Below, one piece after another: positions 7,542 through 13,558 of a stretch of 15,301 nucleotides of DNA (positions are counted from its first letter, which is position 1; each line of letters begins with the position of its first letter). The stretch comes from an uncultured Candidatus Saccharibacteria bacterium (GTDB taxonomy: Bacteria; Patescibacteriota; Saccharimonadia; Saccharimonadales; Saccharimonadaceae): contig CALHVV010000031.1 in NCBI GenBank assembly GCA_938036915.1, positions 1 through 15,301 of the forward strand, written 5' to 3'. The position numbers and the translations under genes are program-made. Under the pieces are notes generated by a model that had not been told where the DNA came from, made no database searches, and worked only from the letters and a program-made list of their open reading frames with translations.

Positions 7542-8276
7542 ATGGAAGATGTTTTAGTCTGGTATAAAAACAATCTTGATTACATCAATCTCATAAAAGA
7601 CATTATCTCTGCTATCGGCACAATCGGAATATTCCTCAGTATTTACAAATTCATTCAATTTCTTACAAATCGAAAGATTCTCGATAAGAGACAGGAAGTG
7701 GATAACGATGCGAGATCATATCGTGAAATTCATCCTCAATTAAGTAATTATATAAACACACGATACCAAGGCAAACCAAAAGATTTTAAAATTCAGTTGC
7801 TTTATATTAGAAACTATCCCTACAATATCGAAAATGATGGTTATAACTATTATCTTTTCTACTATCTCCCCACGAGTAAACATAAGCCGTGCGGATATAT
7901 ATCTGGTAAGGGAATTTATATTCTATATCCTATTGGTTTTTCTAATAGTATCTATAAACATAACCGCAATAACACATGGTTCATCGACAAAAAAGGGCTT
8001 CTTTTCAAAAACTACGAGGAGCTTAATTACACATGTTTGCGCTTACGCATTCCATTCGCACATATCTTTGGTTCTGATTTTAACTCGGATATATCAGAGG
8101 GAGAACCAGTTTTTTACACAAAATATAAATATGGGGACTGGAAATTGTTTGCCGACGATATAGAAGCTCTTACACTTGACAGCAACTGCACATATTCCTA
8201 TTGCTCAACACCAACAAGCTTACGTAAGAGTAAGAAAAAGCGCCACATAGGGCGCTCTCTCATCATACCGTGGTGA
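7542..8276 (+). CDS. Hypothetical AT-rich protein with N-terminal TM helix
   Basis: I do not recognise this 244-aa protein. A hydrophobic stretch at about 17-42 (LIKDIISAIGTIGIFLSIYKFIQFL) suggests one membrane anchor. The rest is a Tyr/Asn/Lys-rich soluble domain (about 50-225), which includes WFIDKKGLLFKNYEEL and LRLRIPFAHIFGSDF and probably forms beta structure. Two sampled 60-base lines give about 23% and 40% G+C against about 55% in a line of the kinase gene, and ATA, AGA and TTA codons are frequent: signs of horizontal acquisition. The last about 15 residues (RKSKKKRHIGRSLIIPW region) are encoded by the terminator and 3' end of the opposite-strand tRNA-Glu; the TGA lies inside the tRNA gene. 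The C-terminus may therefore be read-through after truncation. Membrane-anchored accessory or defence-type proteins are possible but unsupported. Confidence 0.75.
   Translation: MEDVLVWYKNNLDYINLIKDIISAIGTIGIFLSIYKFIQFLTNRKILDKRQEVDNDARSYREIHPQLSNYINTRYQGKPKDFKIQLLYIRNYPYNIENDGYNYYLFYYLPTSKHKPCGYISGKGIYILYPIGFSNSIYKHNRNNTWFIDKKGLLFKNYEELNYTCLRLRIPFAHIFGSDFNSDISEGEPVFYTKYKYGDWKLFADDIEALTLDSNCTYSYCSTPTSLRKSKKKRHIGRSLIIPW
8235..8256 (-). terminator. Rho-independent terminator of tRNA-Glu
   Basis: On the minus strand AGCGCC, a CTATGT loop and GGCGCT are followed by TTTTTC. It lies 15 nt downstream of the tRNA 3' end and wholly inside the last codons of the convergent AT-rich gene. Confidence 0.75.
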
Positions 8277-8345
8277 CCTCACCGGGAATCGAACCCGGGT
8301 TGCTGGGATGAGAACCCAGTGTCCTAACCGCTAGACGATGAGGCC
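8271..8345 (-). tRNA. tRNA-Glu (anticodon CUC)
   Basis: The 75-nt gene folds as a cloverleaf. The acceptor GGCCTCA pairs with TGAGGTC (one G-U), the anticodon stem is CTGGG/CCCAG with loop TTCTCAT (anticodon CTC), and the T arm contains GGTTCGATTCC. CCA is encoded (complement of 8273-8271). The CTC anticodon reads GAG. The promoter at 8354-8382 and terminator at 8235-8256 make it a single-gene unit. The TGA of the convergent gene at 7542 overlaps its last 6 nt. Confidence 0.96.
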
Positions 8346-8353
8346 GCTTAGTC

Positions 8354-8382
8354 ACTATAGCAAAAAAATCGGCCCTTGTCTA
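8354..8382 (-). promoter_or_regulatory. Promoter of tRNA-Glu
   Basis: Minus-strand TAGACA (8382-8377) and TATAGT (8359-8354) are 17 nt apart, with TGC directly before the -10. Initiation is predicted 1-3 nt before the mature tRNA 5' end. Confidence 0.65.
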
Positions 8383-8404
8383 GCGATAATGTTGTAAAAA
8401 AGGC

Positions 8405-8433
8405 TTGACATGCCATAATCATGATGCTACACT
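8405..8433 (+). promoter_or_regulatory. Strong promoter of candidate structured RNA
   Basis: TTGACA (8405-8410), a 17-nt spacer and TACACT (8428-8433) with a TGC extension form one of the two promoters with a perfect -35 hexamer and 17-nt spacing in the window. Predicted start is near 8440. No ATG follows at 6-7 nt, and no Shine-Dalgarno-led gene follows. Confidence 0.75.
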
Positions 8434-8439
8434 GATCGT

Positions 8440-8677
8440 GTCATGCACTTGCATGGTGGAGACAACTAATACAAACAGCACTCGATACAGCCATCGCAAG
8501 CCACGAGATGCAGGAGAACCCATACTGCGTTTGTCTGGTTTGCTCGCGCTATAACTGTGCAAATTCACACTTGGCACCCGTGCGAGAGGTGCCAAGCAAA
8601 GGAGGACTCCTTGGGTATCTTACCCAGCCCAGGAGATGTGCGATTTTCACTTCCCACGCGGGGAGTGATTTTCGTTT
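8440..8677 (+). ncRNA. Candidate structured non-coding RNA, about 238 nt
   Basis: Between a near-consensus promoter and an intrinsic terminator there is no credible protein, but there are several helices. P1 pairs 8448-8454 with 8508-8514 and continues 8456-8459 with 8501-8504. Inside it 8483-8486 pairs with 8493-8496. P4 is a perfect 9-bp hairpin, 8570-8578 with 8588-8596. Its loop bases 8580-8586 (GTGCGAG) can pair with 8543-8549 (CTCGCGC), giving a 7-bp pseudoknot with one G-U. A further stem joins 8613-8617 with 8621-8625, extended by 8607-8610 with 8632-8635. The 5' domain may also contact 8529-8536 (ACAAAC with GTTTGT or AGACAA with TTGTCT). I do not see hallmarks of RNase P, tmRNA, SRP or 6S RNA. 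It is convergent with the kinase gene, whose stop is 12 nt beyond. Pairings were found by eye, not by energy folding. Confidence 0.55.
8648..8677 (+). terminator. Terminator of the candidate RNA
   Basis: CACTTCCC (8648-8655), loop ACGC, GGGGAGTG (8660-8667; one G-U pair) and then ATTTTCGTTT. The T-rich tract lies only on the plus-strand side, so the hairpin fits the RNA rather than the convergent kinase gene. Confidence 0.7.
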
Positions 8678-8688
8678 GGTGAAATATT

Positions 8689-9957
8689 CTAGTGCGGCGT
8701 GAGGCGATCGATCGGCAGACGGAAGCCAAAGGTACTCCCCTGCCCCTCCCGCGAATGAAAGATCAATTCACCATGGTGCCCCAGCACGATCTTCTTTGCC
8801 AAGAACAGCCCAATCCCTGTACCGTCGGGCCGCTGCAGCTGGGCATTGTGCGCCCGGAAGAACTTCGTAAAGATCTTGCGCTGCTCACCCTGCGGCACTC
8901 CAATGCCATGATCTTGCACGGTACACACCACCCAGCCATCCTTGCGGTAGAGTCGTACCGTAATAACATCAGCACCCGGCGAATAGTAAATAGCATTATC
9001 GATATAATTAACGATAACTTGCCGGAGTTTATTTTCGTCGATCAACAGAGGCGGTATAACTCCATGCGATCGATAATCCACCCGCAAATGGTGGCGCTCG
9101 GCGATGAGCTGAATAGACTCGATACTCTCTGCCACCAGCGCGGCAACATCACCCGGATGGAAGTCGATTGTAAAGTTGCCAGTGCGGATGCGCGACACAT
9201 TAAGGAAGTTGCCAATCAGCTGCACCATCCGCTCACTACTAGTAAAGGCCTCGGTGAGGAAGGTGCGCTGCGTGGCATTAATCTCACCAGCATCGCCCTC
9301 CAGCACCATCGATATATAGCCCTTCACACTAGTGAGCGGCGTACGCAGCTGGTGACTCGCCATACTAACAAACTCATCCTTCGCGGCATCGAGCTCGCGC
9401 AGGCGGCGGTTAGAGGCGCGCAGTTGGCGCGTTGCATGGTCTACCGCCCGAGTCAGCTGCTGCTGGAATTGCTGCGTGGTATTGTGGCACTGTTGCGCCA
9501 TCAGCGTCAGTGCACACTGCTGAGCTATCATTGCAAGAGCGGCTCGCTGCGCAGTAGTATACGTGGCTCGCTCGGCCGGCGGGCCCAGCACGATATATCC
9601 ACAGTGATTACCCTGCCACACTAGCCGCAGCACTACAGTAATGTCGTAACGACGAAGTGCGTGGCGCTTGGGTAGCATGGCGGTCATTGTGCGAGCCGTT
9701 GCTTCTTCACACAGTGGCACGAGTACATCGACAGAGGTAACGCATTCATCTGGTAGGTCAATCAGCGGCGGCGCTCCATCCACCATTACCACCACTCCAC
9801 ACCAAGTCGGCTGGGCAACCGCCTCCAACGCCGAACGCACCGCTGCTACCACCTCTGCAAAGTCGGTTGCAGTGGCCAGCGCGCTACCCAGTGCCACCAG
9901 GGGTTCAGCTGATATAGGCGCCATGCTTGATTTTGGGCGATTTTGTTCCATTTTCAT
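8689..9957 (-). CDS. Cytosolic GAF-domain sensor histidine kinase
   Basis: This two-component kinase autophosphorylates on a His and passes phosphate to a receiver Asp. The 422-aa product has no membrane segment. A GAF-like sensor (about 16-155) is followed by a coiled coil (about 160-195), a HisKA dimerisation domain with His202 in FVSMASHQLRTPLTS, and an HATPase domain. The latter shows an N box (NYIDNAIYYSP, 317-327), G1 (DHGIGVP, 349-355), F box (KFFRA) and G2 (GTGIGLFLAK, 379-388). I start at the ATG at 9957 (an ATG at 9951 is also possible); the longer frame reads antisense through the response regulator. It is divergent from that regulator, its likely partner, with a shared -10. The signal sensed is unknown; a small intracellular ligand or redox cue fits a GAF domain. 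Confidence 0.92.
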   Translation of the reverse strand: MKMEQNRPKSSMAPISAEPLVALGSALATATDFAEVVAAVRSALEAVAQPTWCGVVVMVDGAPPLIDLPDECVTSVDVLVPLCEEATARTMTAMLPKRHALRRYDITVVLRLVWQGNHCGYIVLGPPAERATYTTAQRAALAMIAQQCALTLMAQQCHNTTQQFQQQLTRAVDHATRQLRASNRRLRELDAAKDEFVSMASHQLRTPLTSVKGYISMVLEGDAGEINATQRTFLTEAFTSSERMVQLIGNFLNVSRIRTGNFTIDFHPGDVAALVAESIESIQLIAERHHLRVDYRSHGVIPPLLIDENKLRQVIVNYIDNAIYYSPGADVITVRLYRKDGWVVCTVQDHGIGVPQGEQRKIFTKFFRAHNAQLQRPDGTGIGLFLAKKIVLGHHGELIFHSREGQGSTFGFRLPIDRLTPH

Positions 9958-9965
9958 GCTACACC

Positions 9966-9975
9966 TGCTATTATA
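9966..9975. promoter_or_regulatory. Bidirectional -10 for kinase and response regulator
   Basis: On the plus strand TGC-TATTAT (9966-9974) ends 7 nt before the regulator ATG at 9982, predicting a leaderless mRNA. On the minus strand a perfect TATAAT (9975-9970) lies 12 nt before the kinase ATG at 9957, predicting a leader of about 5 nt. The two hexamers overlap by 5 bp, so polymerase can use only one direction at a time. Confidence 0.65.
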
Positions 9976-9981
9976 AAGCAA

Positions 9982-10371
9982 ATGGTTAAAATTGCCATCA
10001 TCGAAGACGACCAAACCATCAGCCAAATGTACCGCATGAAGTTCGAAGCGGCTGGCTTTGCGGTGGAAGTTGCAGGCGATGGCAAAGCCGGTATTATGCT
10101 CGTGCAACGAACTCACCCCGACATCATCCTCCTCGACCTCCAGATGCCCCACCTCAATGGCGCAGACACGCTCGAGCACATTCGCGCTTACTCATGGGGT
10201 AAGGTCATCCCAGTTATCGTCCTCACCAACCTTGGCCACGAAGAAGCCCCCAAAAAACTCCAACACCTCGGTGTCCATAGCTACATCGTCAAAGCCGAGC
10301 TCACCCCCAGCCAAGTCGTCAAGCGAGTAGAGGAGGCTTTGGCGGAGCGTGGGGTGATAACGGAACAGTAA
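9982..10371 (+). CDS. Single-domain response regulator (CheY-like receiver)
   Basis: The 129-aa protein is a receiver domain with no output domain. It carries the acidic pair Asp9/Asp10 (IIEDD), phosphoacceptor Asp52 (LLDLQMP), the switch Thr82 (VLTNLG) and Lys104 (YIVKAEL). Without a DNA-binding domain it must act by protein contact, as CheY-type regulators of motility or pilus machinery do. It pairs with the divergent kinase. The start at 9982 is chosen because MVKIAIIEDD is the canonical receiver N-terminus and the -10 (TATTAT) ends 7 nt upstream; the in-frame ATG at 9943 would lie upstream of the promoter. The next gene converges after 12 nt without an obvious terminator. Confidence 0.94.
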   Translation: MVKIAIIEDDQTISQMYRMKFEAAGFAVEVAGDGKAGIMLVQRTHPDIILLDLQMPHLNGADTLEHIRAYSWGKVIPVIVLTNLGHEEAPKKLQHLGVHSYIVKAELTPSQVVKRVEEALAERGVITEQ

Positions 10372-10383
10372 CAAACTAAACTA

Positions 10384-11109
10384 CTAGTGAAGCCACCAAC
10401 ACCGCTCGGCGGCCAACTCGTCAAGTTGAAAACCATCAAATCGCAAGCCTCGGAGTCGTGGCAGCAAAGGACGTATCTGTTCATCAAAAGCCGCGAGCTG
10501 TGTGCGGTAGTCTTGCAGCTGCTGTATTTGCTCCGCGTCTGTTAGCAGTCCTTTGTCGACAAACCACTCGAGCGTTGCAAGCACGTTATGTACACGATCG
10601 AACTCATCAGAGTAGCTATTGTAATGGAACCACTCGTAGTCTTCACGAAGCCATTCGACTGAATCTTGACTCATGTCCTTGGCAAGGCGAGGAAGTGCTG
10701 TTTCGGTGGCATACTCCATCGTATGACGAACGGCGTCTCGGCAGAATTCTGTATTGATTGTAGGTTTCAGAATTTCGACAATGATGTCTGCGCCGTCGCG
10801 CAATGACTGTACATCGAAGGTGTCGGGAGCTTGGGGTGCTAGATCGTCATTTAGCCGTTCAGTCCGTTCTTTATACTCCAGGCAGTACGATAGCGCATCG
10901 ATATAATGCTCACGCGCCATCGGTTCACCTTCTTCGTACTCAAGTACTGAAAAGTAACTCGCTCCATAGGCTAAGGTGAACAGTCGTAGCACTTCTTGAT
11001 AGACAGGGTCGCCGCACGAGTCCTTAGATCTAACAACAGTATTTTTAAACCATTCATCGGGAACAAGTCCAGATTCGCTTGTCCATTTTTGATATAGTAT
11101 GCTTGGCAT
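10384..11109 (-). CDS. Hypothetical acidic protein, 241 aa
   Basis: I do not recognise the family. The product is cytosolic, helical, acidic and rich in Trp and Tyr (for example EWFKNTVV, DYEWFHYNSYSDEFDRVH, CWWLH at the C-terminus). It has no signal peptide, membrane helix or catalytic motif that I can name. I start at the ATG at 11109 (MPSILYQKW) because GGAGGT lies 4 nt upstream; two in-frame ATGs further up fall at or before that Shine-Dalgarno. It has a full promoter (TTGCAC-16-TGG-TAAAAT, 11180-11153) and a leader of about 40 nt, in contrast to the leaderless genes around it. It is convergent with the response regulator, so adjacency does not imply a link. Confidence 0.8.
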   Translation of the reverse strand: MPSILYQKWTSESGLVPDEWFKNTVVRSKDSCGDPVYQEVLRLFTLAYGASYFSVLEYEEGEPMAREHYIDALSYCLEYKERTERLNDDLAPQAPDTFDVQSLRDGADIIVEILKPTINTEFCRDAVRHTMEYATETALPRLAKDMSQDSVEWLREDYEWFHYNSYSDEFDRVHNVLATLEWFVDKGLLTDAEQIQQLQDYRTQLAAFDEQIRPLLPRLRGLRFDGFQLDELAAERCWWLH

Positions 11110-11152
11110 TTTTACCTCCATTGTTTTCACAGATCTTTTATTATTTTACTTA

Positions 11153-11180
11153 ATTTTACCACATCATTTTCCTTGTGCAA
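11153..11180 (-). promoter_or_regulatory. Promoter of the 241-aa protein
   Basis: Minus-strand TTGCAC (11180-11175), a 16-nt spacer ending in TGG and TAAAAT (11158-11153). A GGAGGT at 11119-11114 decides the ATG at 11109. Confidence 0.55.
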
Positions 11181-11289
11181 TTGCAAAAAACTTCAACTTA
11201 ACCAACAATAACCAGTCCGCATATTCTTCAACAACCAACAGATTAATGACTACATTCTTATGCTACCAGTCTCACAAATTGGAGGCAGT

Positions 11290-11318
11290 TTGGATTCTCA
11301 CGTCAGTGGTGGTACAAT
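11290..11318 (+). promoter_or_regulatory. Promoter of tRNA-Arg
   Basis: TTGGAT (11290-11295), 17-nt spacer, TGG-TACAAT (-10 at 11313-11318). Predicted start is about 5 nt before the mature tRNA. Confidence 0.65.
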
Positions 11319-11329
11319 AGGGCTAGTAA

Positions 11330-11406
11330 GCACCCGTAGCTCAGCGGATTAGAGTACTTGGCTTCGAACCAAGTGGTCGCAGGTTCGAATCCTGCCGGGT
11401 GTACCA
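11330..11406 (+). tRNA. tRNA-Arg (anticodon UCG)
   Basis: The 77-nt cloverleaf has acceptor GCACCCG/CGGGTGT (G1-U72 wobble) and anticodon stem CTTGG/CCAAG with loop CTTCGAA (anticodon TCG). The T arm is GCAGG/CCTGC with loop TTCGAAT, and CCA is encoded (11404-11406). Anticodon TCG reads CGA and, by wobble, CGG. It is a single-gene unit with its own promoter and terminator. Confidence 0.97.
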
Positions 11407-11420
11407 ACTTTGTTCTATAC

Positions 11421-11445
11421 AACCCAGCTTGGTCTGGGTTTCTTT
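11421..11445 (+). terminator. Terminator of tRNA-Arg
   Basis: AACCCAG (11421-11427), loop CTTGGT, CTGGGTT (11434-11440) and then TCTTT. Confidence 0.75.
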
Positions 11446-11486
11446 ATACGACACTATTTGCTATTCATTTTGTGGCCGCACCATAC

Positions 11487-11518
11487 AAAAAAGGGTTAGC
11501 ACACCGCTAGCCCCTTTT
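11487..11518 (-). terminator. Terminator of the TM2-domain gene
   Basis: GGGTTAGC (11493-11500) and GCTAGCCC (11506-11513) form an 8-bp stem with one G-U. The plus-strand A run at 11487-11492 becomes a T run after the hairpin on the minus strand. CTTTT on the other side makes weak bidirectional use possible. It lies 25 nt past the TM2 stop codon. Confidence 0.75.
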
Positions 11519-11542
11519 GCTATACTACCACCACAATAGCTA

Positions 11543-12094
11543 TTAGCGAGGATAATAGTATGTCGATGACCGCATAGGTCCTGTTGTGTTTGTTGTGTCC
11601 CACAGCACAACCACCCCAGCTGCTAGCAAAATCAAGAAGACAACAATAGCCACTGCCGCCAAGACAAGGCCAACAATATAGGCAATCTTAAGCCCCTGCG
11701 CCCACGTCTTGTCGCGCTCGGTCGCAACATATGGCGTACCGTTTGCATCTGCTGTGGTACTCGTTAGCAAGAAGAAGTCGACGATACCCCAGACAGACAA
11801 GACAGACAGCCCCAACAGCGAAACAATATTAACATACGGCACAACCGATGTTACCGTACAGCCCACCGCAATCCAAAAGCGAATCTTGCCCAGCTCGTCG
11901 CCACGATACCAACGAGCCAAGCCATACTGCCCCATAAACGCAGCGAGGACTACGACCGCCAAGTAGTTGCGCGGTGAGGTATCAACCGGTGCAGGCGCAG
12001 CGGCTGGCACTACTGGTTGGCTGGCAGCTGGAGCTGCTTGCGATGCTACCTCAGTTGGTGGTGTTGGTTGTGCTGTAGGTTGTTCGTTTGCCAT
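11543..12094 (-). CDS. TM2-domain integral membrane protein
   Basis: I start at the ATG at 12094 because GGGAG lies 7 nt upstream; the longer frame starts at 12154 without such support. The 183-aa protein opens with a Pro/Ala/Gln-rich, probably disordered cytoplasmic segment (1-40). A TM2 domain (about 42-112) follows: two helices joined by a short turn, with GQYGLARWYRGD matching the G-x-h-R-FYxG core and IVDFFLL matching the W-x-hD closing helix. A third membrane helix (about 136-164) and a Tyr-rich tail (STYYYPR) complete it. TM2 proteins are widespread and of unknown function in bacteria. The gene is monocistronic, between two tRNA genes on the other strand. Confidence 0.85.
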   Translation of the reverse strand: MANEQPTAQPTPPTEVASQAAPAASQPVVPAAAPAPVDTSPRNYLAVVVLAAFMGQYGLARWYRGDELGKIRFWIAVGCTVTSVVPYVNIVSLLGLSVLSVWGIVDFFLLTSTTADANGTPYVATERDKTWAQGLKIAYIVGLVLAAVAIVVFLILLAAGVVVLWDTTNTTGPMRSSTYYYPR

Positions 12095-12125
12095 TGCTAT
12101 TCTCCCGATTAAACTCTCTTGCCCC

Positions 12126-12154
12126 ATGGTAATGCGTTTTTTGCAAAAAGACAA
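12126..12154 (-). promoter_or_regulatory. Possible promoter of the TM2-domain gene
   Basis: Minus-strand TTGTCT (12154-12149) and TACCAT (12131-12126) are 17 nt apart. Both hexamers are imperfect and no TGn extension is present. The resulting leader of about 25 nt would include the GGGAG Shine-Dalgarno. Confidence 0.3.
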
Positions 12155-12205
12155 GCAGGCGCGAGCAGTGCAGTAAGAGAGACTTTTAATTCACTCCACG
12201 ACCTC

Positions 12206-12235
12206 TTGACAGAACCCCAGGCTATCCGCTATAGT
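12206..12235 (+). promoter_or_regulatory. Promoter of tRNA-Lys
   Basis: A perfect TTGACA (12206-12211) lies 18 nt before TATAGT (12230-12235). Predicted start is near 12242, leaving a 5' leader of about 29 nt for RNase P to remove. Confidence 0.75.
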
Positions 12236-12270
12236 AAAAGGGCTTTGCACGGGTAGTGCAAGCACGACAT

Positions 12271-12347
12271 GGGCCAGTAGCTCAGCTGGTTAGAGCACCT
12301 GCCTCTTAAGCAGGGTGTCGAGGGTTCGAGCCCCTCCTGGCCCTCCA
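12271..12347 (+). tRNA. tRNA-Lys (anticodon CUU)
   Basis: The 77-nt cloverleaf has a perfect acceptor (GGGCCAG/CTGGCCC), anticodon stem CCTGC/GCAGG with loop CTCTTAA (anticodon CTT) and a T arm around GGTTCGAGCCC. The discriminator is T and CCA is encoded (12345-12347). It reads AAG; a second tRNA-Lys (UUU) for AAA must lie elsewhere. Confidence 0.97.
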
Positions 12348-12355
12348 TAGTATGT

Positions 12356-12384
12356 AGTCCTCGGTATTGCCAGAGGACTGTTTG
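12356..12384 (+). terminator. Hairpin after tRNA-Lys, weak terminator
   Basis: AGTCCTC (12356-12362) and GAGGACT (12373-12379) form a perfect 7-bp stem with a 10-nt loop, followed only by GTTTG. The short T tract makes termination incomplete or leaky. The -10 candidate for folD (TGC-TATAGA, 12383-12391) starts immediately after it. Confidence 0.45.
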
Positions 12385-12391
12385 CTATAGA
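12383..12391 (+). promoter_or_regulatory. Possible extended -10 for folD
   Basis: TGC-TATAGA follows the tRNA-Lys hairpin and would give folD a leader of about 43 nt. folD could alternatively be transcribed by read-through from the strong tRNA-Lys promoter. Confidence 0.35.
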
Positions 12392-12440
12392 GACACCTAT
12401 CACCGAGTATTAATCACGTATTTAGAAAGGACTACACCTT

Positions 12441-13271
12441 ATGCCCACTTCATCACTCAACGGCCGCGAGCTCGCAAGTTTCATCAAGCAGCGCCAAGCC
12501 CGCCAAGTACGCCACCTACGCCAAGCGCATGGTATCACCCCCAAGCTGCTCATTATCACTCCGCTTGACGCATCGGGACCAATCAATGCCTACGTGCGCT
12601 ACAAGCAAGCCTATGCTGCTGATATCCTCGTTGAGACAGAGGTAGCGCCAACCGCCGAGACAGATATGCCGGGCGTGATCGACCGAGCAAACAACGACCC
12701 ACACATCCACGGTATTATCGTCCAACTACCGCTCAACGACCCATCACAAACAGATGCCATCGTGCAGCGCATCTCTCCCGCTAAGGACGTCGATGGTCTG
12801 AGTGGCCCGCAAGCTGCCTATACGCCAGCAACGGCGCAAGCAATCGATTGGCTACTGGCAGGTTACAACATTAACCTCGACGATAAGCAGCTCGCCATCA
12901 TCGGGCGAGGGCGGCTAGTGGGCGCACCGCTTGAGCGGTTGTGGCGCGACCGTGGCTTGTCTGTAACTGTGTGCGATCGCCAAACGCCCAATACTACAGA
13001 GATCATCGCCGCAAGCGACGTCGTCGTCACCGCTACTGGCCAGCCCCATCTCATTACAGCGGATATGGTCAAAGCAGGTGCAGTGGTCGTCGATGCTGGC
13101 ACAGCAAGCGAAGGCGGTGTTATCGTTGGTGATGTCGACCCAAGCCTGCGCCAGCGCAGCGATGTCACTCTCACCCCAGAGAAAGGCGGCGTGGGCCCTC
13201 TCACCATCGCTGTGATGATCGACCATGTTATCCAGGCAGCGCAGACAACGATCAAAGCTAGCAAGGAGTAG
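12441..13271 (+). CDS. folD: Bifunctional methylene-THF dehydrogenase/cyclohydrolase
   Basis: FolD interconverts 5,10-methylene-, methenyl- and 10-formyl-tetrahydrofolate in the cytosol, using NAD(P). The 276-aa product is close to the usual 280-290. Visible are the catalytic Tyr51 and Lys55 (INAYVRYKQ), Gln95 in HGIIVQLPLND, KDVDG (115-119), the Rossmann segment IIGRGRLVGAPL (usually GRSxxVGxP) and TPEKGGVGPLT, which is two residues longer than the common TPGGVGPMT. The PCTP loop reads YTP. The start is set by AGAAAGGA (12424-12431) 9 nt before the ATG, so this gene is leadered. It stands alone with tRNA-Lys upstream. In a folate-poor reduced genome it would depend on imported folate; that is inference. 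Confidence 0.95.
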   Translation: MPTSSLNGRELASFIKQRQARQVRHLRQAHGITPKLLIITPLDASGPINAYVRYKQAYAADILVETEVAPTAETDMPGVIDRANNDPHIHGIIVQLPLNDPSQTDAIVQRISPAKDVDGLSGPQAAYTPATAQAIDWLLAGYNINLDDKQLAIIGRGRLVGAPLERLWRDRGLSVTVCDRQTPNTTEIIAASDVVVTATGQPHLITADMVKAGAVVVDAGTASEGGVIVGDVDPSLRQRSDVTLTPEKGGVGPLTIAVMIDHVIQAAQTTIKASKE

Positions 13272-13529
13272 CCATTGCTGACATTGCTAACCTCTGTGGC
13301 TTAGTGTTTCGAATTTTCCTCGGTACTCTCTCGTGTTGCTATTATAGGCGCACAATCTCTTTGCTTGTTTGTGTGCTTCCTAACACTGAGCTCTATGAGG
13401 ATCGATGCTACTCTCGGGTATGCTCCTTATGACGCTTCAAATCTATAGGCGTTTGTGGCATACTTACTCACGATATATTACAGACATCGTATCCTATCGT
13501 CTTATTATCCAGATTCAGGCTATCTCACC

Positions 13530-13558
13530 TTGCAGATATATATCATGGGTGATATATT
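13530..13558 (+). promoter_or_regulatory. Promoter of murB, leaderless start
   Basis: TTGCAG (13530-13535), 17-nt spacer and TGA-TATATT (-10 at 13553-13558), with the ATG at 13565 only 6 nt downstream. No Shine-Dalgarno is present. Confidence 0.65.
13538..13557. repeat. Inverted repeat over the murB spacer and -10
   Basis: ATATATCA (13538-13545) and TGATATAT (13550-13557) are perfect 8-bp inverted arms separated by TGGG. The arms cover the spacer and most of the -10, where a repressor operator would be expected. Low-complexity AT sequence makes chance occurrence possible. Confidence 0.4.

Noticed and set aside
8440..8677. Assignment of the candidate RNA to RNase P, tmRNA, SRP or 6S RNA
   Set aside because: I could not find the RNase P GAGGAAAGTCC core, a tmRNA acceptor-like end with CCA or tag frame, the SRP tetraloop domain, or the end-to-end pairing of 6S RNA.
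8508..8702. 64-codon ORF with several Cys (CVCLVCSRYNCANSH), superficially zinc-ribbon-like
   Set aside because: No Shine-Dalgarno or leaderless geometry; it overlaps the helices and terminator of the candidate RNA and runs past the kinase stop codon. Kept only as an alternative to the RNA.
9958..10179. 74-residue N-terminal extension of the histidine kinase
   Set aside because: It is antisense to the receiver gene and upstream of the kinase's own -10.
11099..11320. 73-codon plus-strand ORF
   Set aside because: It covers the promoter and Shine-Dalgarno of the minus-strand gene and the tRNA-Arg promoter; the TATAGT before its ATG has zero spacing.
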